In this document: positions 21,685 to 32,544 of the stretch, one piece after another | Layout of the letters: every line of letters begins with the position of its first letter | How positions within the stretch are numbered: the stretch's first letter is position 1 | From: Begonia masoniana | Lineage: Eukaryota > Streptophyta > Magnoliopsida > Cucurbitales > Begoniaceae | Assembly: GCA_022432975.1 (NCBI GenBank) | Contig: CM039515.1 | Coordinates: 19,409,554-19,473,553, forward strand | DNA length: 64,000 nt | Direction of reading: 5' to 3' | Notes under the pieces: generated by a model | What the model saw: the letters and a program-made list of their open reading frames with translations, nothing else | The model's database searches: none | Told to the model about the DNA's origin: nothing | Program-made: the position numbers and the translations under genes

Positions 21685-22666
21685 TCTGCCATTACCGTCG
21701 GCTTCTTCCTCCTTCTCCTCTGGATTTCAGCCGCTTCAAGATCTTCGACCTTTCAGAAGTTCAAAGTCTTGGACTAGATAGAAACATTTTCTGGTTTTAG
21801 ACTTTTGACAAACAATTCGGATTCTTCTTTGGAAGCCATTACTATTTTCGAAAAGATAACAACTTGTTAATGGAGTTATCTGTTTCTGTTCAAATATATT
21901 TTCAATTATTTTTTCAGAAAATATAGGGAATAAATCAATTATTTACATTTAAAAATGATTTGAATGTGGAGATTAACATCAAAAATCATTTTTGCTGCTC
22001 TTCCTCTGCTACTGATTCGGAGGATAGGGTTTCCCACCAAAATCGACGAAGAAGAAGATTAAAAACGAGCAAAGCCTTTTTCTGTTTTTACTATTATATT
22101 TGATAAATAATTAAAATTTTGAAATAGAAAGAAAATTTTGAATAACGTTTTATTGAAATAGCGATTTTATTTTTAACCCTAATTAAATTGACTTGTAAAA
22201 TTAAAAAAATCGTCACATGATGAAGCACCAAAACCACAAGGAGAAAGTTTATTGTTTTAGAGAGAAGTTATGTGTGTGTCTCTCTCTCTAGAAAATTACA
22301 GAAGTCAAGTCTGGTTGAAATAGAACTTAAAACAATACAAATTTTATTTAATTTTGCATAGACGTTCAAAAAAATTATGTCTAAGCTTTGTCAACTAGAT
22401 TAATTATTATTTAAGATTACGTATGTATCTGTTTGTCCACTTTAAAACAATTTGTATTTGGATATTATTCCTAAACAAAGTTGGATTCTTTTGAATGAAT
22501 ATCACAAATCTTGTTTTATTTGCTTGAGAAATATTGATGGTGTTTTTTGAATTTTATAAACTGAGGTAGTTAAATCGTCTCTCCTAGTCCTACTAAAATT
22601 CATATTTCTCAAAGTTTAAATAAAAGCAAAGGGTAGAAGATTTTGTAATTTGTTTGATCCAAGAGT
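21538..22666 (+). other. Spacer between alpha and beta B3 genes, copy A
   Basis: This is the 3' flank of alpha, with a (CT)n tract at about 21656-21682, followed by AT-rich sequence. From about 22500 it resembles the alpha promoter ('TTGTTTTATTTGCTTGAGAAATATTGATGGTG', 'CTAGTCCTACTAAAATTCA' versus 19860-19975), so alpha and beta arose by an older tandem duplication that included the promoter. No gene is seen. Confidence 0.7.
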
Positions 22667-23304
22667 TTGCATAAAGTTTTTGGAGCAACTGCAGTGGAAG
22701 ATAATCCATCAAAAAAATTACTATTGTTGGCCTACTTGCCGGATATGCCCAAAAAGAAAAGAACTCCTCGAGAGATGGAAAGTTCAATGGTTGAGTCGCC
22801 ACTAGACTGTCAATCGCAGGATTCGAATCAGAAGACGAAGAAGACAAGGGGGAAGAGGAAGCCAATGCCGAAACCGCCTATCCTAAAGTTGCATGCCATG
22901 TCGGACGTACTGAGGAGGAAAATCGGAGAAATGGGTGGAGGGAGAATCATATTGGGTATACAAAAACAACTTTCCTACACCGATGTCAACCGCGTAAACT
23001 CCCAATTATCCATTCCCCTCAACCAACTAATATTTGAATTTCTCTCCAAAGACGAGGAGATGGCTCTCGATGGATACGTGGAGCATAGCAAAAAGAAGAT
23101 AGGAATCAACGCTCTGGTGATAGACCCACGTATGGAAGAGATGGAGCTCAGCTTTAAAAAATGGGAGATGGACAAAGCCTCCGTCTTCAATATGATCCAC
23201 AACTGGAACCGCTTAGTCAAAGAGAATGGGTTGGAGGCGTGAGACACGATTCAGATGTGGTCGTTCCAAAACGAGCAGAGAAGAGTAATAGAAGGTTTAG
23301 CCAT
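22667..23304 (+). pseudogene. B3/DUF313-type transcription factor, copy A beta, truncated
   Basis: The frame from ATG 22667 (or the ancestral start at 22693, now GTG, still ATG in copy B at 44345) carries a basic linker (KKTRGKRKPMPKPPILK), 'GGGRIILGIQKQLSYTDV', 'SIPLNQLIFEFLSKDEEMAL', 'ALVIDPRMEEM' and 'WNRLVKENGLEA', the B3/DUF313 order. A TGA at 23240 replaces the Gly codon of the conserved GLEAGDTIQ motif. In-frame sequence continues beyond it (DTIQMWSF..) until the retrotransposon at 23305. The same TGA is present in copy B, so the gene was already broken before the segmental duplication. Confidence 0.8.
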
Positions 23305-24555
23305 TGTTGTAAAAAATTAGTTCGCAAGTGTACGAGTCGCAACAAGTAATATAGTGATAGATAGAGTGTCGAACTCACGAGAACTTATAATTAATAATCG
23401 AAATAATTAATCTTAATTTTAAATTGAACACACGTTTTATGGTTTCAAGAATTGAAATTAAAATAAACAATTAAAATAATGAAAATAAACTAATGTAAAA
23501 TAGCAAAACAGATAAAATAGGATTAAATCAAATTAATAAAAGTCTAGGTACTACGATTTCACCAAGACAACAGTTATTTCAGTTCTTCGTAATTATATTC
23601 ATAAATATTCTTCCTATGTTGATGATCGATTTCATTAAATTCTAGTACAATCTCTCTTGAGCATTGCGTAGTTTATCTGATTAATGGGTTATCACTTCTC
23701 AGTCTCAAATCCTACATTAATCAAATACAAATAAACTAAGAAATCCAATGATCACATCAATACCATAACTATCTCTAGCCTACGCATATTCATGACATTA
23801 ATTTCAGTGCTCGGGTATTTATCACCTCTCAGTCTCAAAACATCCCAAAATTCAAGTAAAGATTGGCTAGAAATTTAAGGCTTAAAGAACAGAAATTAAA
23901 TGTGCCAACAATATTGAAAGAAATACTTATAAAATATAATTAAACGAAGAAACAGAAAATAAATATCGTCTGGCTACATCGTAGCTCTAGAATAAAAACT
24001 TAGTTCATGTTAAAATAAAGAAAAACAACAATAATAATAAAGAAATTCATAGTTCAGAAGAGAAACGGAAAGAAAAACTATGCTGAAAATCAATTCCCGA
24101 AGCTCTCGCTCCGTTCCGGTCTTCGTCTCGCTTGCCTCCTTCTTTTTCTCTTGCAAGGGCTACTCGTCTAAAATGTCTAAATGGGGTTGCTCTCTCTTTT
24201 TCTTTAGTTAACCTAATTCTTAATTAATCTCAATCCCATAAATCTGAATCTTCAATGGATGAGATTAAAACAAGATTCAATGGTTCAGACTCAAACACCT
24301 CAATCAATTAAAATAGCCGAACGGCTCGGATTAAAATAGCCGATTGATGTTTCTTCTCTTCAGCTTCTTCTTTTCCTCTTTTTAACTCCGCTTTATTTCT
24401 TCTTTTTCTTCCTCTTCAAATTCGCAAATTCTAGCTCCAACCTGTTGTAACTAATTTTTTTGCACACTTTCACAAAGTACATCAAATTCCTTCAAACACT
24501 TGAGAAAATCTTATCAAATCAAGTATAAATAAGTGTGTAAAATACACACTTATCA
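23305..24555 (-). repeat. 3' LTR of the Athila-like element (1251 bp)
   Basis: It matches 28692-30042 closely. The minus-strand start TGATAAGTGTGTA is followed by a near-palindrome (GTGTGTATTTTACACAC). Confidence 0.92.
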
Positions 24556-26247
24556 CACTCCCAAACTTGAATGAAATCTTGTCCTCAAGCGAACAAAATG
24601 CAGTTAAATTAAAGCAAAGATATAATCTCAATCAAATATAAAATGCTCAACATACTACAATGGTAAAATAATCTGAATCAAGGTTTTTGGTAAATCGTCT
24701 CAGCTTGAAAAATTCATACTAAAAACACCAAGTTTAACACTTTGCAGAAGAAACAACTCATATTACCACATTGACAATAGCTTGCATAGAAATCTTCGTG
24801 TGTGTGTGTGCGTGTTCATTCATATTTTCTCCTAATTGTTGATTCAACTCATGTAGCTACAGGTAAGGACAGCATTCTCATTTCACTCGGGAATCACTCC
24901 ATTCACTCGAATCGTTTACTAGCTTTGCCCACTATCCAACTAATAGCAAATATCCATTAACCAAAAGAAAATTCGATAGGTCTTTAAAAGCTTGTAATGT
25001 AAGGGGAGGTTAAAAGGGTAGGAATTTTTATGGATACAAACTAGTAATCAGAGAACACCTCATCTTTCCTTATTTCCCCCACTCACTATTTTCTTCTCAG
25101 TATTCGCTCACTCACTGAACTTGTTCAAACTTTCCTTTGATCTCTCACCCCCAAACTTACAGCATTCAATATTATTCAGCTAAACTCCTTTGTCATCATT
25201 ACAAAGTAAAATACAACAAACTTGAAAATAAAACTAAACTTACGAACTCTTTTGTTTTTTTTTTCAATTTTTTTTTTGTTTTTTTTTTTTACAACTCACG
25301 CTAACAATAGCAAAACAATGCAAAAATAAATTAACAGATGACAAAGGAGTTTGAATTCATCCTCCCTACTACATTCTCCTACTCTCCTTCAAATATATCA
25401 ATAAATCCCGTGCTCTTTAAAAAGGTAGAAAAATATATGTGACTAGGCTGAAATAGACACAATTGAATGGTTAAATCATAGGCTCAAAAGGGTGACTATG
25501 GGTGTTACTAAATGACACAAAATGTTAAGGCAAGAAAGCTCAAACGGTTCAATGATGACATAAGTCATTCTCTTATTTTGGTAGAATTTCAATTCACATT
25601 CATGGATGTTAGGCAAAACCAAGAAGGATTTTTATCTTAAAGCACTCGTTGAATTTTCTGGAGCTACTTCCTTACCGTGTTTACTCTCGATCACTCCCTT
25701 ACTGTGTTTGGGTTTCACTCTCAGTAGACTACACAAATATATCACCAGCAAGTAGGTTCAAATAAGAATAAAACATGTGCAGATTTTTAAAGATAACTAT
25801 GTAAGCTCTAATCAATGCAACTAAAACAAATCACTCTTCTACTCAGTATATCTCAAGGAGTTTAAAGTATGAATTTATTCCAAATTAAATCATCATTGAC
25901 ACCTCAACCAAGATTTCAGAATGCCTAACCATGTAATATATAATAGATCAACAGAGCAGAGAAATAAAGCCAGCGAAAATCACCCCCAAACTTAAGATAA
26001 ACATTGTCCTCAATGTAGACAAAGTACACAAGAAAAATATAAAAGGGTAGATAGTGTACCTCATAACGTCTCGGGCTGGTCAGTATTGTTGTGGAGCTTC
26101 GTTCGAAGGAGCAATCTATCGAGAACTTTTTTTTAGGGTGGGTTGCCTCCCACCAAGCACTTGTATTTATTGTCGACAGCCCGACAGTATACTTCTTCAT
26201 GTTGGATCGAAATATATGATGGATTGTGCACTTTTACATGTACCATC
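24556..26247 (-). other. Internal non-coding region of the Athila-like element
   Basis: On the minus strand this follows the protease and should have held RT to integrase, but I see no RT, RNase H or integrase motif in any frame. Low-complexity T runs lie at about 25250-25292. A polypurine-like AAGTTTGGGAGTG abuts the LTR at 24556-24568. Confidence 0.75.
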
Positions 26248-27612
26248 CTAATATAATATTGATCGTTGCCCATTTGCCAATGGCTTTTCGTAGTCGGGTG
26301 GTGTCTTAATAGGTGGTATGACCCGTAATGTCGACTCCCCCAAATTTCCAACGTATTGCTTCCTCTTAGGCTCAAAAGAATTGCTTAGTTGACGTGAAAC
26401 TTCCCTTGTGACAGGGTTAGGGAGTTCCACTTGGAATATTTCAACGATAGCTTTAGGGTACTCAATCGATTTATACACTTTAAATGTCACCTCTTCCTCT
26501 TGGACCTGCAATTTGAGCTCCCCTTTTCTAAGATCAATTATAGCACCCCCTGTTGCTAAAAATGGACGACCTAATATTATTGGTATTCCATGGTCTTCAT
26601 CCATATCAAGGATCAAGAAATCAGCGGGAAAAATAAACTTGTTGACTTTGACAAGGACATCTTCAATTACCCCATACGGATGCTTTATAGAAGGATCGGC
26701 CATCTGTAATACTACACTTGTGGGCTTTACTTCATCAATACCAAGCCTCTGAAATATAGATAGAGGCATCAAATTTATACTAGCACCCAAATCACATAAT
26801 GCTTGCTCGAAGATAGACTCCCCAATTGCACATGGGATGGTAAAACTGCCCGGATCTGTCAATTTTTTAGGGAGTTTTCGTTGTATAATAGCGCTACATT
26901 CCTCCGTCAAAGCGATCATACTACCATCTTCGATTTTACGCTTATGGGACAAAATAGCTTTCAAAAACTTTGCATATTTCGGCATTTTCTCGAGGGCTTC
27001 TACGAATGGAATATTGATGTGGAGCTTTTTGAAAACTTCAAGGAACTTAGAAATGTGATTATCAAGCTTCACATTCTTCGATCTTTGTGGAAACGGCACT
27101 TGCGGTAGACTTGCTTGTACTGGTGGAGGATGAGATGGTAGAGACCTTTGAGCTTCATTTTCACTTGAATCCCCCTTATCCACTTTAGGCACACTTGGCT
27201 CTTTGTGCTCCGGTTCAATCACAGTTCCCAATCTAGTAGTAATTGCATTACAATGCTCTTTCGGATTTACTTTAGTATTGCTAGGTAGTGTACCTTGGGA
27301 TCTTTCATTGATGATATTAGCAAATTGGCCAAGTTGATTTTCAAGACTTCGAATTTGGGCCGATTGATTCTGCATTGTTGTACGGGTCTCAGTCATAAAT
27401 TGCATAAGGGCGGCCTCTAGATCATTTTTCTTTTCAGCTTGTTGAGATAAATCGGGTTGAGATGCTTGAGGCATTTGCATAACATTTTGAGAATTGCTCC
27501 AAGAGAAATTTGGATGTTGTCGCCACCCTGGATTATAAGTGTTTGAGTTGGGATTGACTTGCCGATTAAAATTCCCCATGTAGTTAACTTGTTCAGCAGA
27601 TTTATTCGGCAT
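26248..27612 (-). CDS. Gag C-terminus and aspartic protease, Athila-like
   Basis: 454 residues. The N-terminal part continues gag (SAEQVNYMGNF, then Asn/Gln-rich). Residues of about 130-210 are a variable charged linker. The retropepsin-like fold is at about 255-370 with 'ALCDLGASINLMPLSIF' (DLGA replaces the usual DTGA, as in Athila/Tat elements) and 'IPIILGRPFLATGGAIIDL'. The frame upstream is separated from the gag ORF only by one TAA at about 27625, just after the CCHC knuckle, so the two were one polyprotein. The first Met at 27612 may simply be internal. Confidence 0.85.
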   Translation of the reverse strand: MPNKSAEQVNYMGNFNRQVNPNSNTYNPGWRQHPNFSWSNSQNVMQMPQASQPDLSQQAEKKNDLEAALMQFMTETRTTMQNQSAQIRSLENQLGQFANIINERSQGTLPSNTKVNPKEHCNAITTRLGTVIEPEHKEPSVPKVDKGDSSENEAQRSLPSHPPPVQASLPQVPFPQRSKNVKLDNHISKFLEVFKKLHINIPFVEALEKMPKYAKFLKAILSHKRKIEDGSMIALTEECSAIIQRKLPKKLTDPGSFTIPCAIGESIFEQALCDLGASINLMPLSIFQRLGIDEVKPTSVVLQMADPSIKHPYGVIEDVLVKVNKFIFPADFLILDMDEDHGIPIILGRPFLATGGAIIDLRKGELKLQVQEEEVTFKVYKSIEYPKAIVEIFQVELPNPVTREVSRQLSNSFEPKRKQYVGNLGESTLRVIPPIKTPPDYEKPLANGQRSILY

Positions 27613-27624
27613 AGGATTTCCTAC

Positions 27625-28578
27625 TTAGCATTCTTCACTCTGATGCGGTCCTTGACACCATTGACAATTAACCATCGGCGTTTTCCTCACATTCACTGCT
27701 ATATGAGATTCTTGTAACTGTTTAGTCAATGAGGCAACTTGTAGTGTTAAAGCTTTCATAGCCTCAAGCTCTGGGGTACCCGTTGTGCGCTTCATAATTG
27801 ATCGCTCCACTGGACACTGGTCATTATTAAGTGCTAATTCCTCCAATAAATCATAAGTGGCTTCTTCAGTCTTTCTCATTAAAGCCCCACCTGCAGCTGC
27901 GTTGACCAGAGTTTTAGTAGAAGCAGATAATCCCACATAAAAAGTCTGAATATGCATCCACTTCGGTAATCCATGGTTGGGACACTTCCTCAACATATCC
28001 TTAAAACGTTCTCGTGCCTCATATAATGTTTTCCCCTCGAATTGACTGAAGTTGATTATATCATTGCGAAGTTTAGCGGTCTTCTCGAAAGGAAAGAACT
28101 TGGAGAGAAACTTCTGGCATAAATCTTCCCAAGTAGTAATCGAATTAGCTGGTAGAGAGTTAAGCCAGCTCTTTGCACGATCCCGTAATGAAAATGGAAA
28201 TAACCGTAATCTCAATCCATCATCTCCAACGTTGTGAAATCTGAAGGTGTCGCATACTTCTAAGAAATTTGCAATATGATCATTGGGGTCTTTTGAAGGT
28301 AATCCACTTAATTGCGATTGTTGAATCATGTGCAAGGTGCCCGGCTTAATTTCAAAATTAGCAGCGATGGCCAGCTTCCGAATAGCTGAGTGGATCCCGG
28401 ACAAAGTAGGTATAACATAATCAAGCAAGGTCCGGTGCTCGACATTATTTTCCCCGTTATCACCTATGATGGCACGCGCTTGTTGAATAGCTTCATTTCT
28501 CTCTCTACGATTTAGTCGACACGTACGTTCGATTTCAAGATTAAGCGGGAGAAGATTAGCGTCTCCTTCTTTACGCAT
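27625..28578 (-). CDS. Gag, Athila-like element
   Basis: 317 residues. The retrotransposon gag core lies at about 95-200 ('DPNDHIANFLEVCDTFR', 'FPFSLRDRAKSWLNSLPANS', 'WEDLCQKFLSKFFP'). It ends with a CX2CX4HX4C zinc knuckle (CQWCQGPHQSEEC) directly before the stop. It forms the particle and binds RNA. It lies immediately downstream of the primer site and 5' LTR on the minus strand. Confidence 0.9.
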   Translation of the reverse strand: MRKEGDANLLPLNLEIERTCRLNRRERNEAIQQARAIIGDNGENNVEHRTLLDYVIPTLSGIHSAIRKLAIAANFEIKPGTLHMIQQSQLSGLPSKDPNDHIANFLEVCDTFRFHNVGDDGLRLRLFPFSLRDRAKSWLNSLPANSITTWEDLCQKFLSKFFPFEKTAKLRNDIINFSQFEGKTLYEARERFKDMLRKCPNHGLPKWMHIQTFYVGLSASTKTLVNAAAGGALMRKTEEATYDLLEELALNNDQCPVERSIMKRTTGTPELEAMKALTLQVASLTKQLQESHIAVNVRKTPMVNCQWCQGPHQSEEC

Positions 28579-28667
28579 ACACCTGAGAATAACACGAAAA
28601 TAAAGAATTAAAATAAATAAAATTCAAAATAAAAATAAAAATAATTAATTCAATGTTAATAATAAAG

Positions 28668-28685
28668 TCCCCCGCAACGGCGCCA
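28668..28685 (-). other. Primer binding site, tRNA-Asp type
   Basis: The minus strand reads TGGCGCCGTTGCGGGGGA, close to the TGGCGCCGTTGCCGGGG form used by Athila and Tat elements, six bases from the LTR at 28692. Confidence 0.8.
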
Positions 28686-28691
28686 AAAACT

Positions 28692-30042
28692 TGTTGTGAA
28701 AAATTAGTTCGCAAGTGTACGAGTCGCAACAAGTAATATAGTGATAGATAGAGTATCGAACCCACGAAGACTTGTAATTAATAATCGAAATAATTAATCT
28801 TAATTCTAAATTGAACACTACGTTTTATGGTTTCAAGAATTGAAATTAAAATAAACAATTAAAATAATGAAAATAAACTAATGTAAAATAGCAAAACAGA
28901 TAAAATAGGATTAAATCAAATTAATACAAGTCTAGGTACTACAATTTCACCAACACAACAGTTATTTCAGTTCTTCGTAATTATATTCATAAATATTCTT
29001 CCTATGTTGATGATCGATTTGACTAAATTCTAGTACAATCTCTCTCGAGCATTGCGTAGTTTATCTGATTAATGGGTTATCACTTCTCAGTCTCAAATCC
29101 TACATTAATCAAATACAAATAAACTAAGAAATCCAATGATCACATCAATACCGTAACTATCTCTAGCCTACGCATATTCATGACATTAATTTCAGTGCTC
29201 GGGTATTTATCACCTCTCAGTCTCAAAACACCCCAAAATTCAAGTAAAGATTGGCCAGAAATTTACAAGCTTAAAGAACATAAATTAAATACGCCAACAA
29301 TATTGAAAGAAATACTTATAAAATATAATTAAACGAAGAAACAGAAAATAAATATCGTCTGGCTACATCGTAGCCCTAGAATAAAAACTTAGTTCATGCT
29401 AAAATAAAGAAAAACAACAATAATAATAAAGAAATTCATAGTTCAGAAGAGAAACGGAAAGAAAAACTATGCTGAAAATCAATTCCCAAAGCTCTCGCTC
29501 CGTTCCGGTCTTCGTCTCGCTTGCCTCCTTTCTCTCTTGCAAGGACTACTCGTCTAAAATGTCTGAATGAGGCTGCTCTCTCTTTTCTTCCACAAGCTTC
29601 TCGCTCGTTCGGTCTTCGTCTCGCTTGCCTCCTTTCTCTCTTGCAAGGACTACTCGTCTAAAATGTCTGAATGAGGCTGCTCTCTCTTTTTCTTTAGTTA
29701 ACCTAAATCTTAATTAATCTCAAGCCCATAAATCTGAAGCCCATAATTATCTTCAACGGCTGAGATTAAAACAAGATTCAATGGTTCAGATTCAAACACC
29801 TCAATCAATTAAAATAGCCGATTGATGTTTCTTCTCTTCAGCTTCTTCTTTTCCTCTTTTTAACTCCGCTTTATTTCTTCTTTTTCTTCCTCTTCAAATT
29901 CGCAAATTCTAACTCCAACCTATTGTAACTAATTTTTTTGCACACTTTCACAAAGTACATCAAATTCCTTCAAACACTTGAGAAAATTTTATCAAATCAA
30001 GTATAAAAAGTATAAATAAGTGTGTAAAATACACACTTATCA
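28692..30042 (-). repeat. 5' LTR of the Athila-like element (1351 bp)
   Basis: It matches the 3' LTR, with an extra direct duplication of roughly 90 bp around 29579-29690 (repeated CGGTCTTCGTCTCGCTTGCC) that explains the length difference. Confidence 0.9.
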
Positions 30043-31151
30043 GCCATGCAACACAATCAACAAAGAATAAACTTCTACCACAGGAATTGTAACACCCTAA
30101 GTCTTCCAAACCCGATTTGTTACCCATGACATAGGACTGGACTAAGAAATTTTACAAAAATTTTGACATTACTCTCACTAATAAAAATTTTATCTTTAAA
30201 TCCTCGACTATTCAACGGAAAACTCATTAAGCAAGTAACATTAACAAAAGACAGAATGTTAAAACATTTGGCTGAGGGAATTGAAAATCAAAGAACATCT
30301 ACCGATCGCAAACAACAAAATTTTCTTCTCGTATCTGCCGATCGCAAAACGACAAAACATAATTCTCACTTCTACCGATAGTAATAAACAACATCATCTA
30401 CCGATTTTCATGTTCATCCCACGTGACTCATTAAATATTACCCGACAGAAGACTTCTACCGATAATAATAAACAGCATCTACCGATAGAAATAAACAACA
30501 TCTACCGATCACAAAACGACAAGACATGATTCCCACTTCTACCGATAGTAATAAACAACATCATCTACCGATTTTTATGTGCATCCTACGTGACTCATTA
30601 AATATTACCCGACAGAAGACTTCTACCGATAATAATAAACAGCATCTACCGATAGAAATAAACAACATCTACCGATCACAAAACGACAAGACATGACACT
30701 CACTTCTACCAATAGTGAAAAATCTACATCTACCGATTGACTTGTGCATCCCACGTGACTCATTGAACATCACCCGATAGAAGACTTCTACCAGTAGAAG
30801 ACATCCTGACTTTTACAGACTTTAACATTACTGACGTAAACTTGCACAATATAATCCATAGATTCATCCAAAATATGTGTAGCGGAAGACTTAAATAAAA
30901 CAGATCATTCTATATCCTCATAATTATCCTCAAACTTAGGAATTGAATCAGACAATTTCCAAAATCTGACGTTATAAGAAAAATCTCATCCTACTTAGTC
31001 ATACGTATTCATAATCTTCACTAACATCTTAAGAGCATTAACCAGGGGTTGAAATCGCCTTCTAGCCACAAACTGTCACCCTGAGCACCATCCAGCAACT
31101 AGTCCTAGACATCTTCATTGGGTTTAAAATCCTCACTTGATAATTTGTCAC

Positions 31152-31780
31152 CTACAACATAAGGTTTAAACTATAAGCCTAATGCTTAGTAAGGAGTGCA
31201 ATACTAACATGTATGCATGAATGCACAGTTGAAAGGAACACATTTTCATAATCATTTCTCGTCATATTCTTGTTCATATTCTTGTTCATGTTCTTGTTCA
31301 TCGTTTACATCATGTGGATTAAGGGAGGATTTGTGCCAAAAAGGGGGTTGACAGTGAAAGTGTACATAGTCCCTTGCGGGTCATATTCATGGTCCTTCTT
31401 TTGGACATTGACATAGGCCAAACCGCCCCCAACCCTCTCTTAATCCTTGTTACATAAGTTTCATGTTCACATCTTGATCGTGAAGGAAAACATGCACTTA
31501 AAACATTTTCATATGCTTGAAAAGGAAACAATCGTGAAGCATGAGTATGAGCACTCTTATTTCATCAGACTAAAAGGACAGATCAATCATTCAACAATAA
31601 ATCATGTTGCTAACTCAGATATCATAACCATACAGACAATAACACAAACAGCTTTCGGACATCATAATCAACTTTAACTTAGTACCCTTGTGATGTAGGG
31701 CCCTAATGGCTGGGAATCCTACTCACTCACTTACCTGGTTTCCTTAACAAACTTGAGCACTTCTCTTCAGACTTCTTTAC
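31152..31780 (-). other. Predicted LTR mini-exon and intron (solo LTR)
   Basis: On the minus strand, acceptor TTCTAG|GTAAAG opens a 46-nt exon (31735-31780) ending AACCAG|GTAAGTGAG. GGGCCCTACATCAC follows, then TTACTAAGCATTAGGCTTA and acceptor ATGTTGTAG|GTGAC at 31152, giving a 583-nt intron. An acidic frame follows the acceptor (SSEDFKPNEDV, stop). Confidence 0.5.
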
Positions 31781-31852
31781 CTAGAACATTCCACATTACA
31801 GAGTTAAATCAAAATCCTAAAAGTTCTAACCAAAAGTCATCCTAGAATCTAA

Positions 31853-31875
31853 CATATATATATATATATATATAC
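31853..31875. repeat. (TA)n microsatellite
   Basis: About 11 TA units inside the solo LTR. Confidence 0.9.
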
Positions 31876-32544
31876 TTCTAAATCTTCTTAGTCGAGTACC
31901 TAGTGTGCGCAGATTAACTTTCAGAACCTAAAAATAACCAGATTCAACCTAGTATCTAACCACAAATTACAAATTTCACTACTATTACTCAGCCATTGAT
32001 GAATCCGAAACTACAAGTCTTAGCTGAAAACAGAGCTCTAAGTAACTAACCAGCAACTACATTCTCTAAGTCTTACCTAGAGCGTGGATTATCGGGGTGG
32101 AGACTGAAGAATTGATCATCAATGGAGGAGTAGCTGGCCAAGAGAGAGCTCAAGGGAAAAGGAGGTCGCCGAGAGAGGAATGTCGGCTACAGTGAGGTTT
32201 TAATGAGGTTTAAGGATTTCCATTTCCTATTTATACTAATTAAAATCCATCTTAATTACAATTTTGCCACCCAACCTAGTTTCACACCACTTGGAATTCG
32301 ATAAATCAGGCATTAATTTAAAATAAAAAGGTCGATAAAAGTGACAGTTAAATCAGTTTCTTTAAGGAAAGAAATTACCTGACTGAAAATGTTGGGTGTT
32401 ACAGGAATGGGCTGGATCTAAGCGACCAATGACCAATGATACTACTAGTGCAGCTTCCAAGTTTATTAAAAGAGAGCCAGTGAAATAGACAACTTTGCCT
32501 ACCATACCAACATGTCCCACTTGCAAGAAGATGTAGGATCAGTT

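Larger units (their letters stand above)
23305..30042 (-). mobile_element. Non-autonomous gag-protease gypsy element, Athila-like (TR-GAG type)
   Basis: 6738 bp, flanked by the perfect duplication GCCAT (23300-23304, 30043-30047). The empty site is preserved in copy B at about 44963-44967. LTRs begin TGTTGT and end CTTATCA. The minus-strand order is LTR, tRNA-Asp-type primer site, gag, protease, about 1.7 kb without domains, LTR. RT, RNase H and integrase are absent, so movement would need enzymes in trans. Gag-protease has a single in-frame stop. Confidence 0.93.
30088..32403 (-). mobile_element. Solo LTR, gypsy (2316 bp, TSD GGAAT)
   Basis: It runs TGTAACACCC to GGGTGTTACA with a perfect duplication GGAAT (30083-30087, 32404-32408). 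Copy B shows the empty site near 45003. It contains repeated TCTACCGATAGTAATAAACAAC-like units (30290-30790) that mirror the ACCGG/ATCGG units of family S. The split-exon layout is present on the minus strand (exon 31735-31780). Confidence 0.92.

Noticed and set aside
22593..22865. Minus-strand Ser-rich frame MASSSPLSSSSS (also 44151-44528)
   Set aside because: It is the antisense of the basic N-terminal part of the beta B3 gene. The sense frame has the domain.
24781..24815. GTGTGTGTGTGCGTG run as a regulatory element
   Set aside because: A short dinucleotide run in the non-coding interior of the Athila-like element, with nothing else to support a function.
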